Shown here: positions 1-5,568 of the stretch, in pieces | Numbering within the stretch: position 1 is the stretch's first letter | Layout: the number at the start of each line of letters is the position of its first letter | Assembly (NCBI GenBank): GCA_018710805.1 | Contig: DVJG01000119.1 | Coordinates: 1 to 8,959 of the forward strand | Direction: 5' to 3' | DNA from: Candidatus Faecousia faecipullorum | GTDB taxonomy: Bacteria; Bacillota; Clostridia; Oscillospirales; Oscillospiraceae | DNA: 8,959 nucleotides | Notes under the pieces: generated by a model | Seen by the model: only the letters and a program-made list of their open reading frames with translations | What the model was told of the DNA's origin: nothing | The model's database searches: none | Program-made: the position numbers and the translations under genes

Positions 1-119
1 ATATACTAAGGGTACAGAGCGGAGGCAGTGAGGAAAGCCGATGCCGCGGAAATATCTGCGGATAACCCGACGGCGGCCCTGTGACACGCGGTCTCCGAGC
101 AGAAAAAGGACATAAGAAT
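1..119 (+). other. 3' part of an unidentified transcript, possibly structured RNA
   Basis: No convincing coding frame crosses this stretch: plus frames stop at about 9, 31 and 63. It lies just ahead of a plus-strand terminator, so something transcribed rightward ends here. Nested pairings can be drawn: GGTACAG (11-17) with CTGTGAC (79-85, one bulge), GCCG (37-40) with CGGC (71-74), and a 7-bp hairpin at 44-50/55-61 with loop AATA. CGGAG (20-24) could also pair with CTCCG (93-97), which would make a pseudoknot. I could not match it to RNase P RNA, tmRNA, SRP RNA or a riboswitch. It may simply be the 3' UTR of a gene left of the window. Confidence 0.25.
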
Positions 120-159
120 TGCAGCGGCTCCGCTTTAGGGCCGCTGCATCGTTCTTTTT
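120..159 (+). terminator. Intrinsic terminator of the upstream plus-strand transcript
   Basis: The arms TGCAGCGGC (120-128) and GCCGCTGCA (140-148) are perfect complements around a short loop. They are followed by TCGTTCTTTTTA, a run of T on the plus strand. This is a typical factor-independent terminator for whatever enters from the left edge. Confidence 0.85.
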
Positions 160-189
160 AGTCTGTCTGCAAAGAGGATTTATAACGGT

Positions 190-219
190 TTTAGGCCGCC
201 GAACTTTCGGCGGCCTAAA
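190..219. terminator. Perfect 14-bp hairpin after pgsA
   Basis: TTTAGGCCGCCGAA (190-203) and TTCGGCGGCCTAAA (206-219) are perfect complements with a 2-nt centre, so the real loop opens to 4 nt or more. It starts two bases past the pgsA stop codon and is the natural 3' end of that transcript. The T-run is poor on the minus strand (ACCGTTATA follows) and slightly better on the plus strand (ATTTT). It may act in both directions as a barrier between convergent transcripts. Confidence 0.6.
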
Positions 220-221
220 TT

Positions 222-800
222 TTAACCTTCCAGGTCCTGAATCTTGCGGTGCTTTCCAAAGTAGGCAAAAATATAGTTCACAAAGGAAATGATTAAGAAA
301 CCAGCGTCAATTGCGGCGATGATGCTTACCGCCGACGGGTCCATGGAGGGAAACAGCACCAGAGCAATGAGGCTCACAAACAACACCGTGGTGCAGACCT
401 TTCCCGCCATTAGTGCCCCGGGAAGCATTTTGCCTTTCCGGAGGTGAACGGCCCCTACGGTGAGCTGAAACAGCTCCTTCACAATAAAAAGTCCCAGTAC
501 AGGCCAGAGCACCGGATGGCGCATGGAAAGGCAGAGTGTCAGGGTAAATTGTGTAATCTTATCCGCAAAGGGGTCCAGAATTTTGCCCAGCGTGGAAATC
601 ATATTGAACTTCCGGGCGATTTTCCCGTCCACCAGGTCCGTAAGACAGGACAGGGCCATGACGGTTCCCGCCAGCAAAAAGTCCTGCTGGGTCACGGCGG
701 TGAGGTACAGATAAGCGTACACAGGAAGGAGCAGAAGCCTGAATAGGCTCAGTAGGTTCGGAATGGTAAATACGTCCCGTTTCCAATCTTTGATGATCAT
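222..800 (-). CDS. pgsA: CDP-diacylglycerol--glycerol-3-phosphate 3-phosphatidyltransferase (PgsA-like)
   Basis: Integral membrane enzyme of 192 residues in the CDP-alcohol phosphatidyltransferase family. PgsA moves the phosphatidyl group from CDP-diacylglycerol to glycerol-3-phosphate, the committed step to phosphatidylglycerol and cardiolipin. The family signature is complete: D55, D58-G59, A62-R63, G72, D76 and D80, in the spacing DxxDGxxARx8Gx3Dx3D that binds metal and the CDP group. The N-terminus (TIPNLLSLFRLLLLP, about 12-26) is typical of PgsA, and several hydrophobic segments follow to about residue 182. Length is normal. The ATG at 800 has GGGGGAG about 4 nt upstream. It has its own promoter (843-871) and a hairpin after the stop, so it can be a single-gene unit, though no terminator parts it from the peptidoglycan-binding gene upstream. 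Other family members such as cardiolipin synthase-type enzymes share the signature, so the exact acceptor is inferred. Confidence 0.88.
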   Translation of the reverse strand: MIIKDWKRDVFTIPNLLSLFRLLLLPVYAYLYLTAVTQQDFLLAGTVMALSCLTDLVDGKIARKFNMISTLGKILDPFADKITQFTLTLCLSMRHPVLWPVLGLFIVKELFQLTVGAVHLRKGKMLPGALMAGKVCTTVLFVSLIALVLFPSMDPSAVSIIAAIDAGFLIISFVNYIFAYFGKHRKIQDLEG

Positions 801-842
801 AATACTCCCCCTGCAGGCTGAAACCCAATATAGATAAAGTTT

Positions 843-871
843 ATTATAGGCAGTTTTGCGCCAATTATCAA
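843..871 (-). promoter_or_regulatory. Sigma-A promoter of pgsA
   Basis: Read on the minus strand: -35 TTGATA (871-866), a 17-nt spacer, then a perfect -10 TATAAT (848-843). Transcription should begin near 836, giving a leader of about 35 nt before the pgsA ATG at 800. This is one of the best promoter matches in the window. Confidence 0.85.
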
Positions 872-908
872 GGGGCGAGGAAGCAGAAAGGCAAAATTTT
901 ACAGAAAA

Positions 909-1436
909 TTATACATTTTTCTGATTTGCCGCCATGGGATATTGGAGCACCAGATGCCGCCAGGTCTGCTTATCCAGTTCTCCGGTTATGGGAAGATCTG
1001 AGAGCCGCTGGAAGGCTGCCAGAGAGTTCGAGGTGGCTTCATCCAGAGTGCCGGAGTGGCTGGGAGCGTCTACGCTGCAATATTTGTCGCAGAAAATCTG
1101 AAGCATGGCCTGGACCAGGTATATATGGGGACAAGTTTCTCCTTTGCGGATAACCTGGCCAGGATTCAGCATAATATGCAATCCCGCTGCCTCTGCCTGC
1201 TCCACCAATGCCGGTTCATAGCTGCGCCAAATGGCGTCCCAGGTGGCGTTGTCCGTGACCCCGGTCACGGGAATACCATGGGTACGCTGAAATATTGACA
1301 CGGCCCGGACGGTCTGGGGACCGTAAATGCCGTCGGGTACCAGAGTGGGGTGAACATTGTCGTTTTTTGCAATGACACGAAGCATGGTTTGCAGGGAACG
1401 AATGGGCTGGTTGATAAAAGAACTATCCGGTCTCAT
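909..1436 (-). CDS. Small protein of two peptidoglycan-binding (PG_binding_1) domains
   Basis: A 175-residue protein made almost entirely of two PG_binding_1-type modules. The first spans about 10-71, with the hallmark DGIYGPQT at 35-42, then AVSIFQ and ATWDAIW. The second spans about 94-162, with a diverged TLDEATSNSLAAFQ and a closing QTWRHL. Such domains are three-helix units that hold proteins on peptidoglycan. No catalytic domain, signal peptide or membrane segment is visible. The ATG overlaps the stop of the upstream SpoIID-type gene as ATGA (1433-1436), and AGGAGG sits 7 nt before it, so the two are very likely translationally coupled. The likely role is helping the partner bind peptidoglycan, probably in the spore cortex. 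That is inferred from context; it could also be a structural cortex or coat protein. Confidence 0.75.
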   Translation of the reverse strand: MRPDSSFINQPIRSLQTMLRVIAKNDNVHPTLVPDGIYGPQTVRAVSIFQRTHGIPVTGVTDNATWDAIWRSYEPALVEQAEAAGLHIMLNPGQVIRKGETCPHIYLVQAMLQIFCDKYCSVDAPSHSGTLDEATSNSLAAFQRLSDLPITGELDKQTWRHLVLQYPMAANQKNV

Positions 1437-2656
1437 CGAGGCGCCTCCTGTCGAACAGAATCCTGGTCTCCGGTGCGGAGATCATTTCCTGGGAATTGGG
1501 TGCGAGTGCTGGTGTAACCGTACCTTCCCTTGGGAGGCATACCTTGAATGGCGCTGGTGAAGGGAAAGTCCTGGGGATCCCGCCAGGATGTGGTCTCTAT
1601 GCCTGAGAACTGGTCGTAGATGGCGTCCCAGGTGGCGCCGTTTACAACCCCCGTCTGAGGCAGACCAAACCGCTCCTGGGCGGCTAAAACCGCATTTCTG
1701 GTGGCACTACCGAAGATGCCGTCTACGTTGATGGGAGGAATGGCGGGAATGTAGGCAGACAGCACGCTGAGCATATACTGCAGATGCTCCACCCGAATAC
1801 CCCGATCTCCCTGCTGGATTGGCCGGGTATTGGCCCAGGGGTGGATGTAGTATTTTTGGCCTTGGCTCCGAAGCTCCGCCAGCCGTGTTACCGCTACATA
1901 GTAGCGGACCAAGGCATACCAGGTGGCCGGGCCTACGATGCCATCCACGGTTAATCCGAAAACCGACTGAAAAGCCTTTACTGAGGCCTCCGTCTGTGCC
2001 CCGAAGATGCCGTCAACAGGGTTGATTTTGGGAATGGCAGGAAAGCTCTGGGAAATACGGTTCAGCTCCGCCTGAATGGTTTGTACTGCGGGTCCCGTGT
2101 ACCCTCGGCGCAGAGGCCTGCCGGGGTAGGAGGATGTGATCCCCCGGATGGGAGCGTTCATTACAATCTCAACATTCCCGTAGTAGCTTTTAAGGATTTC
2201 CGGGGAGCTGTAGCCTTTCAGAGCCAGGTTCTGACTGCCCCACTGGCTGAGTCCTTCACAGGTGGCGGTGGTACCGTTGCAGAATTTGGCCGCCAAAGGT
2301 TCTACAAAGCCGGGCCTTCGGAGATAATCATTGAATAATTCGTCAACGATTTTGGCTACATTTTCAAAATAGCTTCGGCCGTTGACAAAAAATTGGTCGT
2401 AGGCTGTTGAGTTTGTAATGTCAAAATTGTACCCCCGGCTTCGGTAAAATTCGGTGTACACCCGGTTGAGGGCGAAGGACACAATGGCGAGAATATTGGC
2501 CCGAAGGGCACTTTCTTCCCAGGTGGGGTAAATTTCGGATGATGCCACATTTTTGACGTAATCCACAAAACTTACGGTGACATTTTGGGCATCTTTGTCC
2601 GGCGGACCTAAGTGGACTGTAATGCGCTGGGGTATGTACGGTGTGACAATGGGCAT
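1433..2656 (-). CDS. SpoIID-type protein with two peptidoglycan-binding domains, SleC-like
   Basis: A 407-residue protein. Residues about 28-163 resemble the SpoIID/LytB fold: VDYVKNVASSEIYPTW (31-46) places E41 where SpoIID has its catalytic Glu, and GLSQWGS...YSSPEILKSYYG (135-160) matches the family's closing motif. C126 and C133 sit where SpoIID has its paired Cys. Two PG_binding_1 modules follow, at about 187-250 (PVDGIFGAQT) and 284-348 (NVDGIFGSAT), then a polar tail of about 55 residues. In clostridial SleC the SpoIID domain is a lytic transglycosylase that degrades spore cortex at germination, with C-terminal peptidoglycan binding. This architecture fits, with one extra binding module. 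No signal peptide is seen, as expected for a protein made inside the sporulating cell. GGGGGG just before the ATG is the ribosome site. It starts 11 nt after the upstream gene and overlaps the downstream one. The activity is inferred from family and is untested here. Confidence 0.75.
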   Translation of the reverse strand: MPIVTPYIPQRITVHLGPPDKDAQNVTVSFVDYVKNVASSEIYPTWEESALRANILAIVSFALNRVYTEFYRSRGYNFDITNSTAYDQFFVNGRSYFENVAKIVDELFNDYLRRPGFVEPLAAKFCNGTTATCEGLSQWGSQNLALKGYSSPEILKSYYGNVEIVMNAPIRGITSSYPGRPLRRGYTGPAVQTIQAELNRISQSFPAIPKINPVDGIFGAQTEASVKAFQSVFGLTVDGIVGPATWYALVRYYVAVTRLAELRSQGQKYYIHPWANTRPIQQGDRGIRVEHLQYMLSVLSAYIPAIPPINVDGIFGSATRNAVLAAQERFGLPQTGVVNGATWDAIYDQFSGIETTSWRDPQDFPFTSAIQGMPPKGRYGYTSTRTQFPGNDLRTGDQDSVRQEAPR

Positions 2657-2667
2657 GGCGCACCCCC

Positions 2668-3054
2668 CTATAGATTTTGTGGCGGTGTGTTATACACCAC
2701 TGTTTGGTTCCAGTTTCCCGGAAGCTCCGACAAGGGAATCATTTCCAGGTCCTGGTCTGTAACCGTATTTGCGAAAATCTGGATATTTTGGGCCTCAATC
2801 TGTTCGTAACCCCGCAGCCGGGCGTGGAGATTGACCTGGATGAAGGGCTGTTCGCCAGGGTCGGGGCTTTGGCTTTCGGATTTGTCCGGCACGGGAAAGG
2901 CGATAGGGGGAATCTGACCGCTACGGTCTGTAAGACGCATGGCAATGGCTGTGCCGTCGGAGGCGGTAACGGTAATGGCCACATCGGACAGGGGAAGATG
3001 GGCAAAACTGGTGAAGGCTCGCACCTTGAGATAGCCGATGGCTGACAAAAACAT
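2668..3054 (-). CDS. Beta-sandwich protein resembling a SleC pro-region (carboxypeptidase-regulatory-like)
   Basis: A protein of about 128 residues, first in the three-gene cluster. The pattern GYLKVRAFTSFAHLPLSDVAITVT, TDRSGQIPPIAFP, then QVNLHARLRGYEQIEAQNIQIFAN looks like a small Ig-like fold of the carboxypeptidase-regulatory type. From memory, the region ahead of the SpoIID domain in clostridial SleC looks similar, so this may be that segment on its own reading frame. No signal peptide or membrane segment is seen. The start is uncertain. A longer GTG start at 3066 exists, and ATG 3054 is only 2 nt past AAAGGAG. TTG 3048 has the best spacing (8 nt), giving a protein starting MSAIGYLKV. 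The stop lies 11 nt before the SpoIID-type gene, whose ribosome site overlaps it. Function is not established. Confidence 0.6.
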   Translation of the reverse strand: MFLSAIGYLKVRAFTSFAHLPLSDVAITVTASDGTAIAMRLTDRSGQIPPIAFPVPDKSESQSPDPGEQPFIQVNLHARLRGYEQIEAQNIQIFANTVTDQDLEMIPLSELPGNWNQTVVYNTPPQNL

Positions 3055-3074
3055 CACTCCTTTCACACGTTGAC

Positions 3075-3102
3075 CATCCTATGCAGAGACGGAAGGAATT
3101 GT
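3075..3102 (-). promoter_or_regulatory. Possible sporulation-type promoter of the SleC-like cluster
   Basis: Only 38 nt separate the terminator of the upstream gene (ending at 3105) from the GTG at 3066, so a promoter, if any, must be here. Read on the minus strand there is AC (3102-3101), 17 nt, then CATAGGATG (3083-3075). The Bacillus sigma-K pattern is AC, 16-17 nt, CATANNNTA, so one position differs. A sigma-A reading (TTGCAC, 17 nt, CATAGG) is poor. The pattern is short and could arise by chance. Confidence 0.25.
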
Positions 3103-3104
3103 GC

Positions 3105-3137
3105 AAAAAAAGCCGCCTCCTTTCAGTGGGAAGCGGC
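3105..3137 (-). terminator. Intrinsic terminator of the helical-bundle gene
   Basis: Read on the minus strand: GCCGCTTCC (3137-3129), loop of 8 nt, GGAGGCGGC (3120-3112), then seven T (3111-3105). The stem is 9 bp with one T-G wobble. It begins 8 nt after the stop codon of the gene at 3145-3573 and separates it from the SleC-like cluster. Confidence 0.9.
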
Positions 3138-3144
3138 GGGAGAA

Positions 3145-3573
3145 CTATAAAAATCGCTGCATTTGTCGGATGTTGGCGTTTTCGCAGTCCAGAAGCTTCT
3201 GGGATAGTGTTTTGATGGGTTCGTCTTCCGATGAAAATTGATGGATGGTTTTCAGCCCTTTGATCATGCCTTGGGTGTTTCCCTGAATCATCATACCGGC
3301 AATTTTGGAGTCGGTATTTCGTCCGTTAAGCCGCATCCTTGCGGTCATGTCGGACATGAATCGCAGTGCCGGGTCCAGGTCCTCTAAATCCCAGCCCCGC
3401 TGGACGGCCATGGTCCGAGCCTCAGACTCAATGGAGTCATATTCCCGGAGCTGACTGTTGAGGGCCTGCCGCATATCCGAGCCCATGGCGCGGTCCAGAA
3501 CGCTTCGGATTCCGGTCTGGCCCATTTGTGTGGTTTTGAGAATGGATGTCAGGACTTCTTTGCTGGTTTTCAT
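3145..3573 (-). CDS. Conserved clostridial helical-bundle protein, ferritin-like family, function unknown
   Basis: A 142-residue, almost wholly helical protein. Likely helices lie at about 5-28, 33-58, 68-84, 88-112 and 117-140. The middle segment, MSDMTARMRLNGRNTDSKIAGMMIQGNTQGMIKGLK, and the closing NIRQMQRFL match the style of a family of small hypothetical proteins in Clostridia that I recall as ferritin-like. The classical ExxH metal-binding pair is not evident (only one His, H111), so metal binding is doubtful. There is no signal peptide or membrane segment. The ATG at 3573 has AGGTGAT about 5 nt upstream. It is divergent from the asparagine synthetase gene across 78 nt and is ended by its own terminator, so it is probably a single-gene unit. 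Its position beside spore-type genes hints at expression in sporulation, but nothing in the protein proves it. Confidence 0.65.
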   Translation of the reverse strand: MKTSKEVLTSILKTTQMGQTGIRSVLDRAMGSDMRQALNSQLREYDSIESEARTMAVQRGWDLEDLDPALRFMSDMTARMRLNGRNTDSKIAGMMIQGNTQGMIKGLKTIHQFSSEDEPIKTLSQKLLDCENANIRQMQRFL

Positions 3574-3651
3574 ATTGCATCACCTGAGTTAGTGTGTGCA
3601 TTTTTCTGCCTGCCATACATAGAATGCAGGGATGGAAAGGAGTGAGCTCCC
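3574..3651. promoter_or_regulatory. Shared divergent control region with the asparagine synthetase ribosome site
   Basis: This 78-nt gap must hold both divergent promoters. On the plus strand AAAGGAG (3636-3642) lies 9 nt before the ATG at 3652 and fixes that start. A -10-like TAGAAT (3620-3625) overlaps CATACATA (3614-3621), which resembles the sigma-E -10 CATACANT. No good TTGACA-type -35 is present. TGCATT (3597-3602) and AATGCA (3623-3628) form a 6-bp inverted repeat that could be an operator. None of these assignments is firm. Confidence 0.35.
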
Positions 3652-5469
3652 ATGTGCGCCATTGCTGGGATCATCGGTCTGCCGGCCGATGAAACAACCG
3701 TTGAGCAGATGCTTGCCACCATGAACCGCCGGGGTCCCGACGGAAGAAACGTCTGCCGTGACCGGGATACGACCCTATTACACTGCCGCCTGGCGGTCAT
3801 TGACCCGGAGGGGGGCAGACAGCCTATGACCTTAAACTGGGCAGGAGAAACTTATACCCTGGTTTATAACGGGGAACTTTATAATACCGAGGAACTGCGC
3901 CATGACCTGCTGAAACTGGGGCACAGTTTTTCCGGCCATTCCGACACCGAGGTGCTGCTCCACGCCTACGCCGCTTTCGGACCGGACTGCGTGGAAAAAT
4001 GCAACGGGATTTTTGCCTTTGCCGTTTGGGAGGAGAAGAAACGGCGGCTGTTTCTTGCCAGAGACCGTATTGGGGTAAAGCCGCTTTTCTATGCGCGGCA
4101 TCGTGGCGGTCTCCTGTTTGCCTCGGAGATGAAAACCATCCTCACATATCCCACCATGGAGCCTGCCATTGACGAGACGGGAGCGGCCCAGCTGCTCCTG
4201 CTGGGTCCCGGACGGCTTCCGGGCAGCGGTGTGTTCCGGGATATCCACGAGCTGGAGCCGGGATGCCGGGCCATCTATCAGGAAGGTCGGATGGTTCTGC
4301 ACCGCTATTGGAAGCTCCGGGACCGGGAGCATAAAGAAAGCTTTTTAGAAACCAGTGAATGCGTCCGGTATCTCGTGGAGGACGCAATCCGGCGGCAAAT
4401 GGTTTCCGATGTGCCCATCGGGACTTTCCTCTCCGGTGGCCTGGATTCCAGCATTATCTCCTCGGTCTGCGCCAGAGAAATGGCAAAAAAAGGAGAGCAG
4501 CTGAAAACCTTCTCTGTGGACTACCTCAATAATGACCGATATTTTCAGGCAAACAAATTCCAGCCAAATTCCGACAGCGACTATATTCGCATCATGACAG
4601 ACTATCTGCAGTCTGACCAACACTTAACTGTGCTGACGCCGGAAGCTTTGGATGAGGTTCTGGAGGACGCCACCATCGCCCGGGATTTACCCGGTATGGC
4701 GGACGTGGATTTTTCCCTTCTGGCTTTCTGCAAACAGATCAGAAACCACGTGACCGTGGCCTTGTCGGGAGAGTGCGCCGACGAGATTTTCGGCGGTTAT
4801 CCCTGGTATCGGGACCCGGCAATTCGGGCGCAGGCAGGCTTCCCCTGGGCCCAGAACACTGCCGACAGAGCAGCGCTGCTGACCCCGGCTGTAAAGCTGG
4901 ACCCCATGGAGTTTGTCATGGATGCCTATCGGAAGGTTTGCCGGGAAAGCGACGTTCTGCCTGGCACCTCCCCGGATGAGCGGCGGATGAAGGAAATGGT
5001 AAATCTCAACTTCCGCTATTTTATGCAGACCCTTTTGGACCGGAAGGACCGGATGAGTATGTACTCGGCCCTGGAAGTCCGGGTGCCGTTTTGTGATTAC
5101 CGTATTGCGGAGTACCTCTACGGCGTCCCCTGGGAGTATAAGGATTATAAGGGACAGGAAAAAGGCCTCCTGCGCCATGCCGTGGGGGACTTGCTGCCGG
5201 AAAGCATCCGCAGTCGGAAGAAGAGTCCCTATCCCAAGACCTTTGACCCCCGCTATGAAGCGCTTATGGCATCTCGGATTCAGGCGCTTCTGGCAGACCC
5301 ATCAGCGCCGCTTTGGAATTTGGTGCAGCGGGAGAATGTGGAAACCTACCTGGCAGGGGAGAGCCAGTGGCCTTGGTATGGCCAGCTCATGAGAAAACCC
5401 CAGACCATGGCCTACCTATGCCAGCTGAACTTCTGGCTCCGGGACAACAAAGTCAAGCTGGAGTTTTGA
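3652..5469 (+). CDS. asnB: Asparagine synthase, glutamine-hydrolysing (AsnB type)
   Basis: A full-length 605-residue cytoplasmic enzyme that makes asparagine from aspartate, using glutamine as nitrogen donor and ATP. The N-terminal class II glutaminase is intact: Cys2 is exposed once Met1 is removed (MCAIAGIIG), with RRGPDG at 26-31, HCRLAVID at 44-51, YNGELYN at 72-78 and SDTE at 97-100. The synthetase half carries the PP-loop SGGLDSS (261-267) for ATP, LSGECADEIFGGY (371-383), and DRKDRMSM...EVRVPF (463-480). The start is set by Cys2 and by AAAGGAG 9 nt upstream. It is divergent from the helical-bundle gene. Only 99 nt and no strong terminator lie before pyruvate kinase, so some read-through is possible. 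Bacillus has a sporulation-linked paralogue (AsnO/YisO). Whether this gene is that or the housekeeping copy cannot be told from sequence alone. Confidence 0.93.
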   Translation: MCAIAGIIGLPADETTVEQMLATMNRRGPDGRNVCRDRDTTLLHCRLAVIDPEGGRQPMTLNWAGETYTLVYNGELYNTEELRHDLLKLGHSFSGHSDTEVLLHAYAAFGPDCVEKCNGIFAFAVWEEKKRRLFLARDRIGVKPLFYARHRGGLLFASEMKTILTYPTMEPAIDETGAAQLLLLGPGRLPGSGVFRDIHELEPGCRAIYQEGRMVLHRYWKLRDREHKESFLETSECVRYLVEDAIRRQMVSDVPIGTFLSGGLDSSIISSVCAREMAKKGEQLKTFSVDYLNNDRYFQANKFQPNSDSDYIRIMTDYLQSDQHLTVLTPEALDEVLEDATIARDLPGMADVDFSLLAFCKQIRNHVTVALSGECADEIFGGYPWYRDPAIRAQAGFPWAQNTADRAALLTPAVKLDPMEFVMDAYRKVCRESDVLPGTSPDERRMKEMVNLNFRYFMQTLLDRKDRMSMYSALEVRVPFCDYRIAEYLYGVPWEYKDYKGQEKGLLRHAVGDLLPESIRSRKKSPYPKTFDPRYEALMASRIQALLADPSAPLWNLVQRENVETYLAGESQWPWYGQLMRKPQTMAYLCQLNFWLRDNKVKLEF

Positions 5470-5488
5470 TGGATTCCCCAAATTTTAG

Positions 5489-5517
5489 TTGACGAATTTG
5501 GCTAATTATGCTAAAAT
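5489..5517 (+). promoter_or_regulatory. Sigma-A promoter of pyk with extended -10 and nested inverted repeats
   Basis: TTGACG (5489-5494), a 17-nt spacer and TAAAAT (5512-5517) with TG at 5509-5510 make a strong extended -10 promoter; transcription should start near 5524. Two inverted repeats surround it. CCAAATT (5478-5484) with AATTTGG (5495-5501) flanks the -35. AATTTTAG (5481-5488) with CTAAAATT (5511-5518) brackets the -35 and covers the -10. Such placement suits a repressor site. AGGAGG (5555-5560) lies 8 nt before the pyk ATG. Confidence 0.85.
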
Positions 5518-5568
5518 TATTTCAAAGAACCAGAAATCAACCAAAGAAATGAGTAGGAGGTAACTGTA

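Noticed and set aside
30..97. Resemblance of GAGGAAAG...CCTGTGAC to RNase P or cobalamin riboswitch cores
   Set aside because: Only short strings match. The other conserved segments of both RNAs are missing, and no gene follows on the plus strand for a riboswitch to control.
11..113. 36-codon minus-strand frame from an ATG at 113
   Set aside because: There is no ribosome site, it is low-complexity in Ala and Ser, and it opposes a transcript with a terminator.
902..923. CAGAAAA/TTTTCTG inverted repeat at the end of the two-module gene as a terminator
   Set aside because: The stem is 7 bp and almost all A-T, it overlaps the coding end, and only a short T-run follows on the minus strand.
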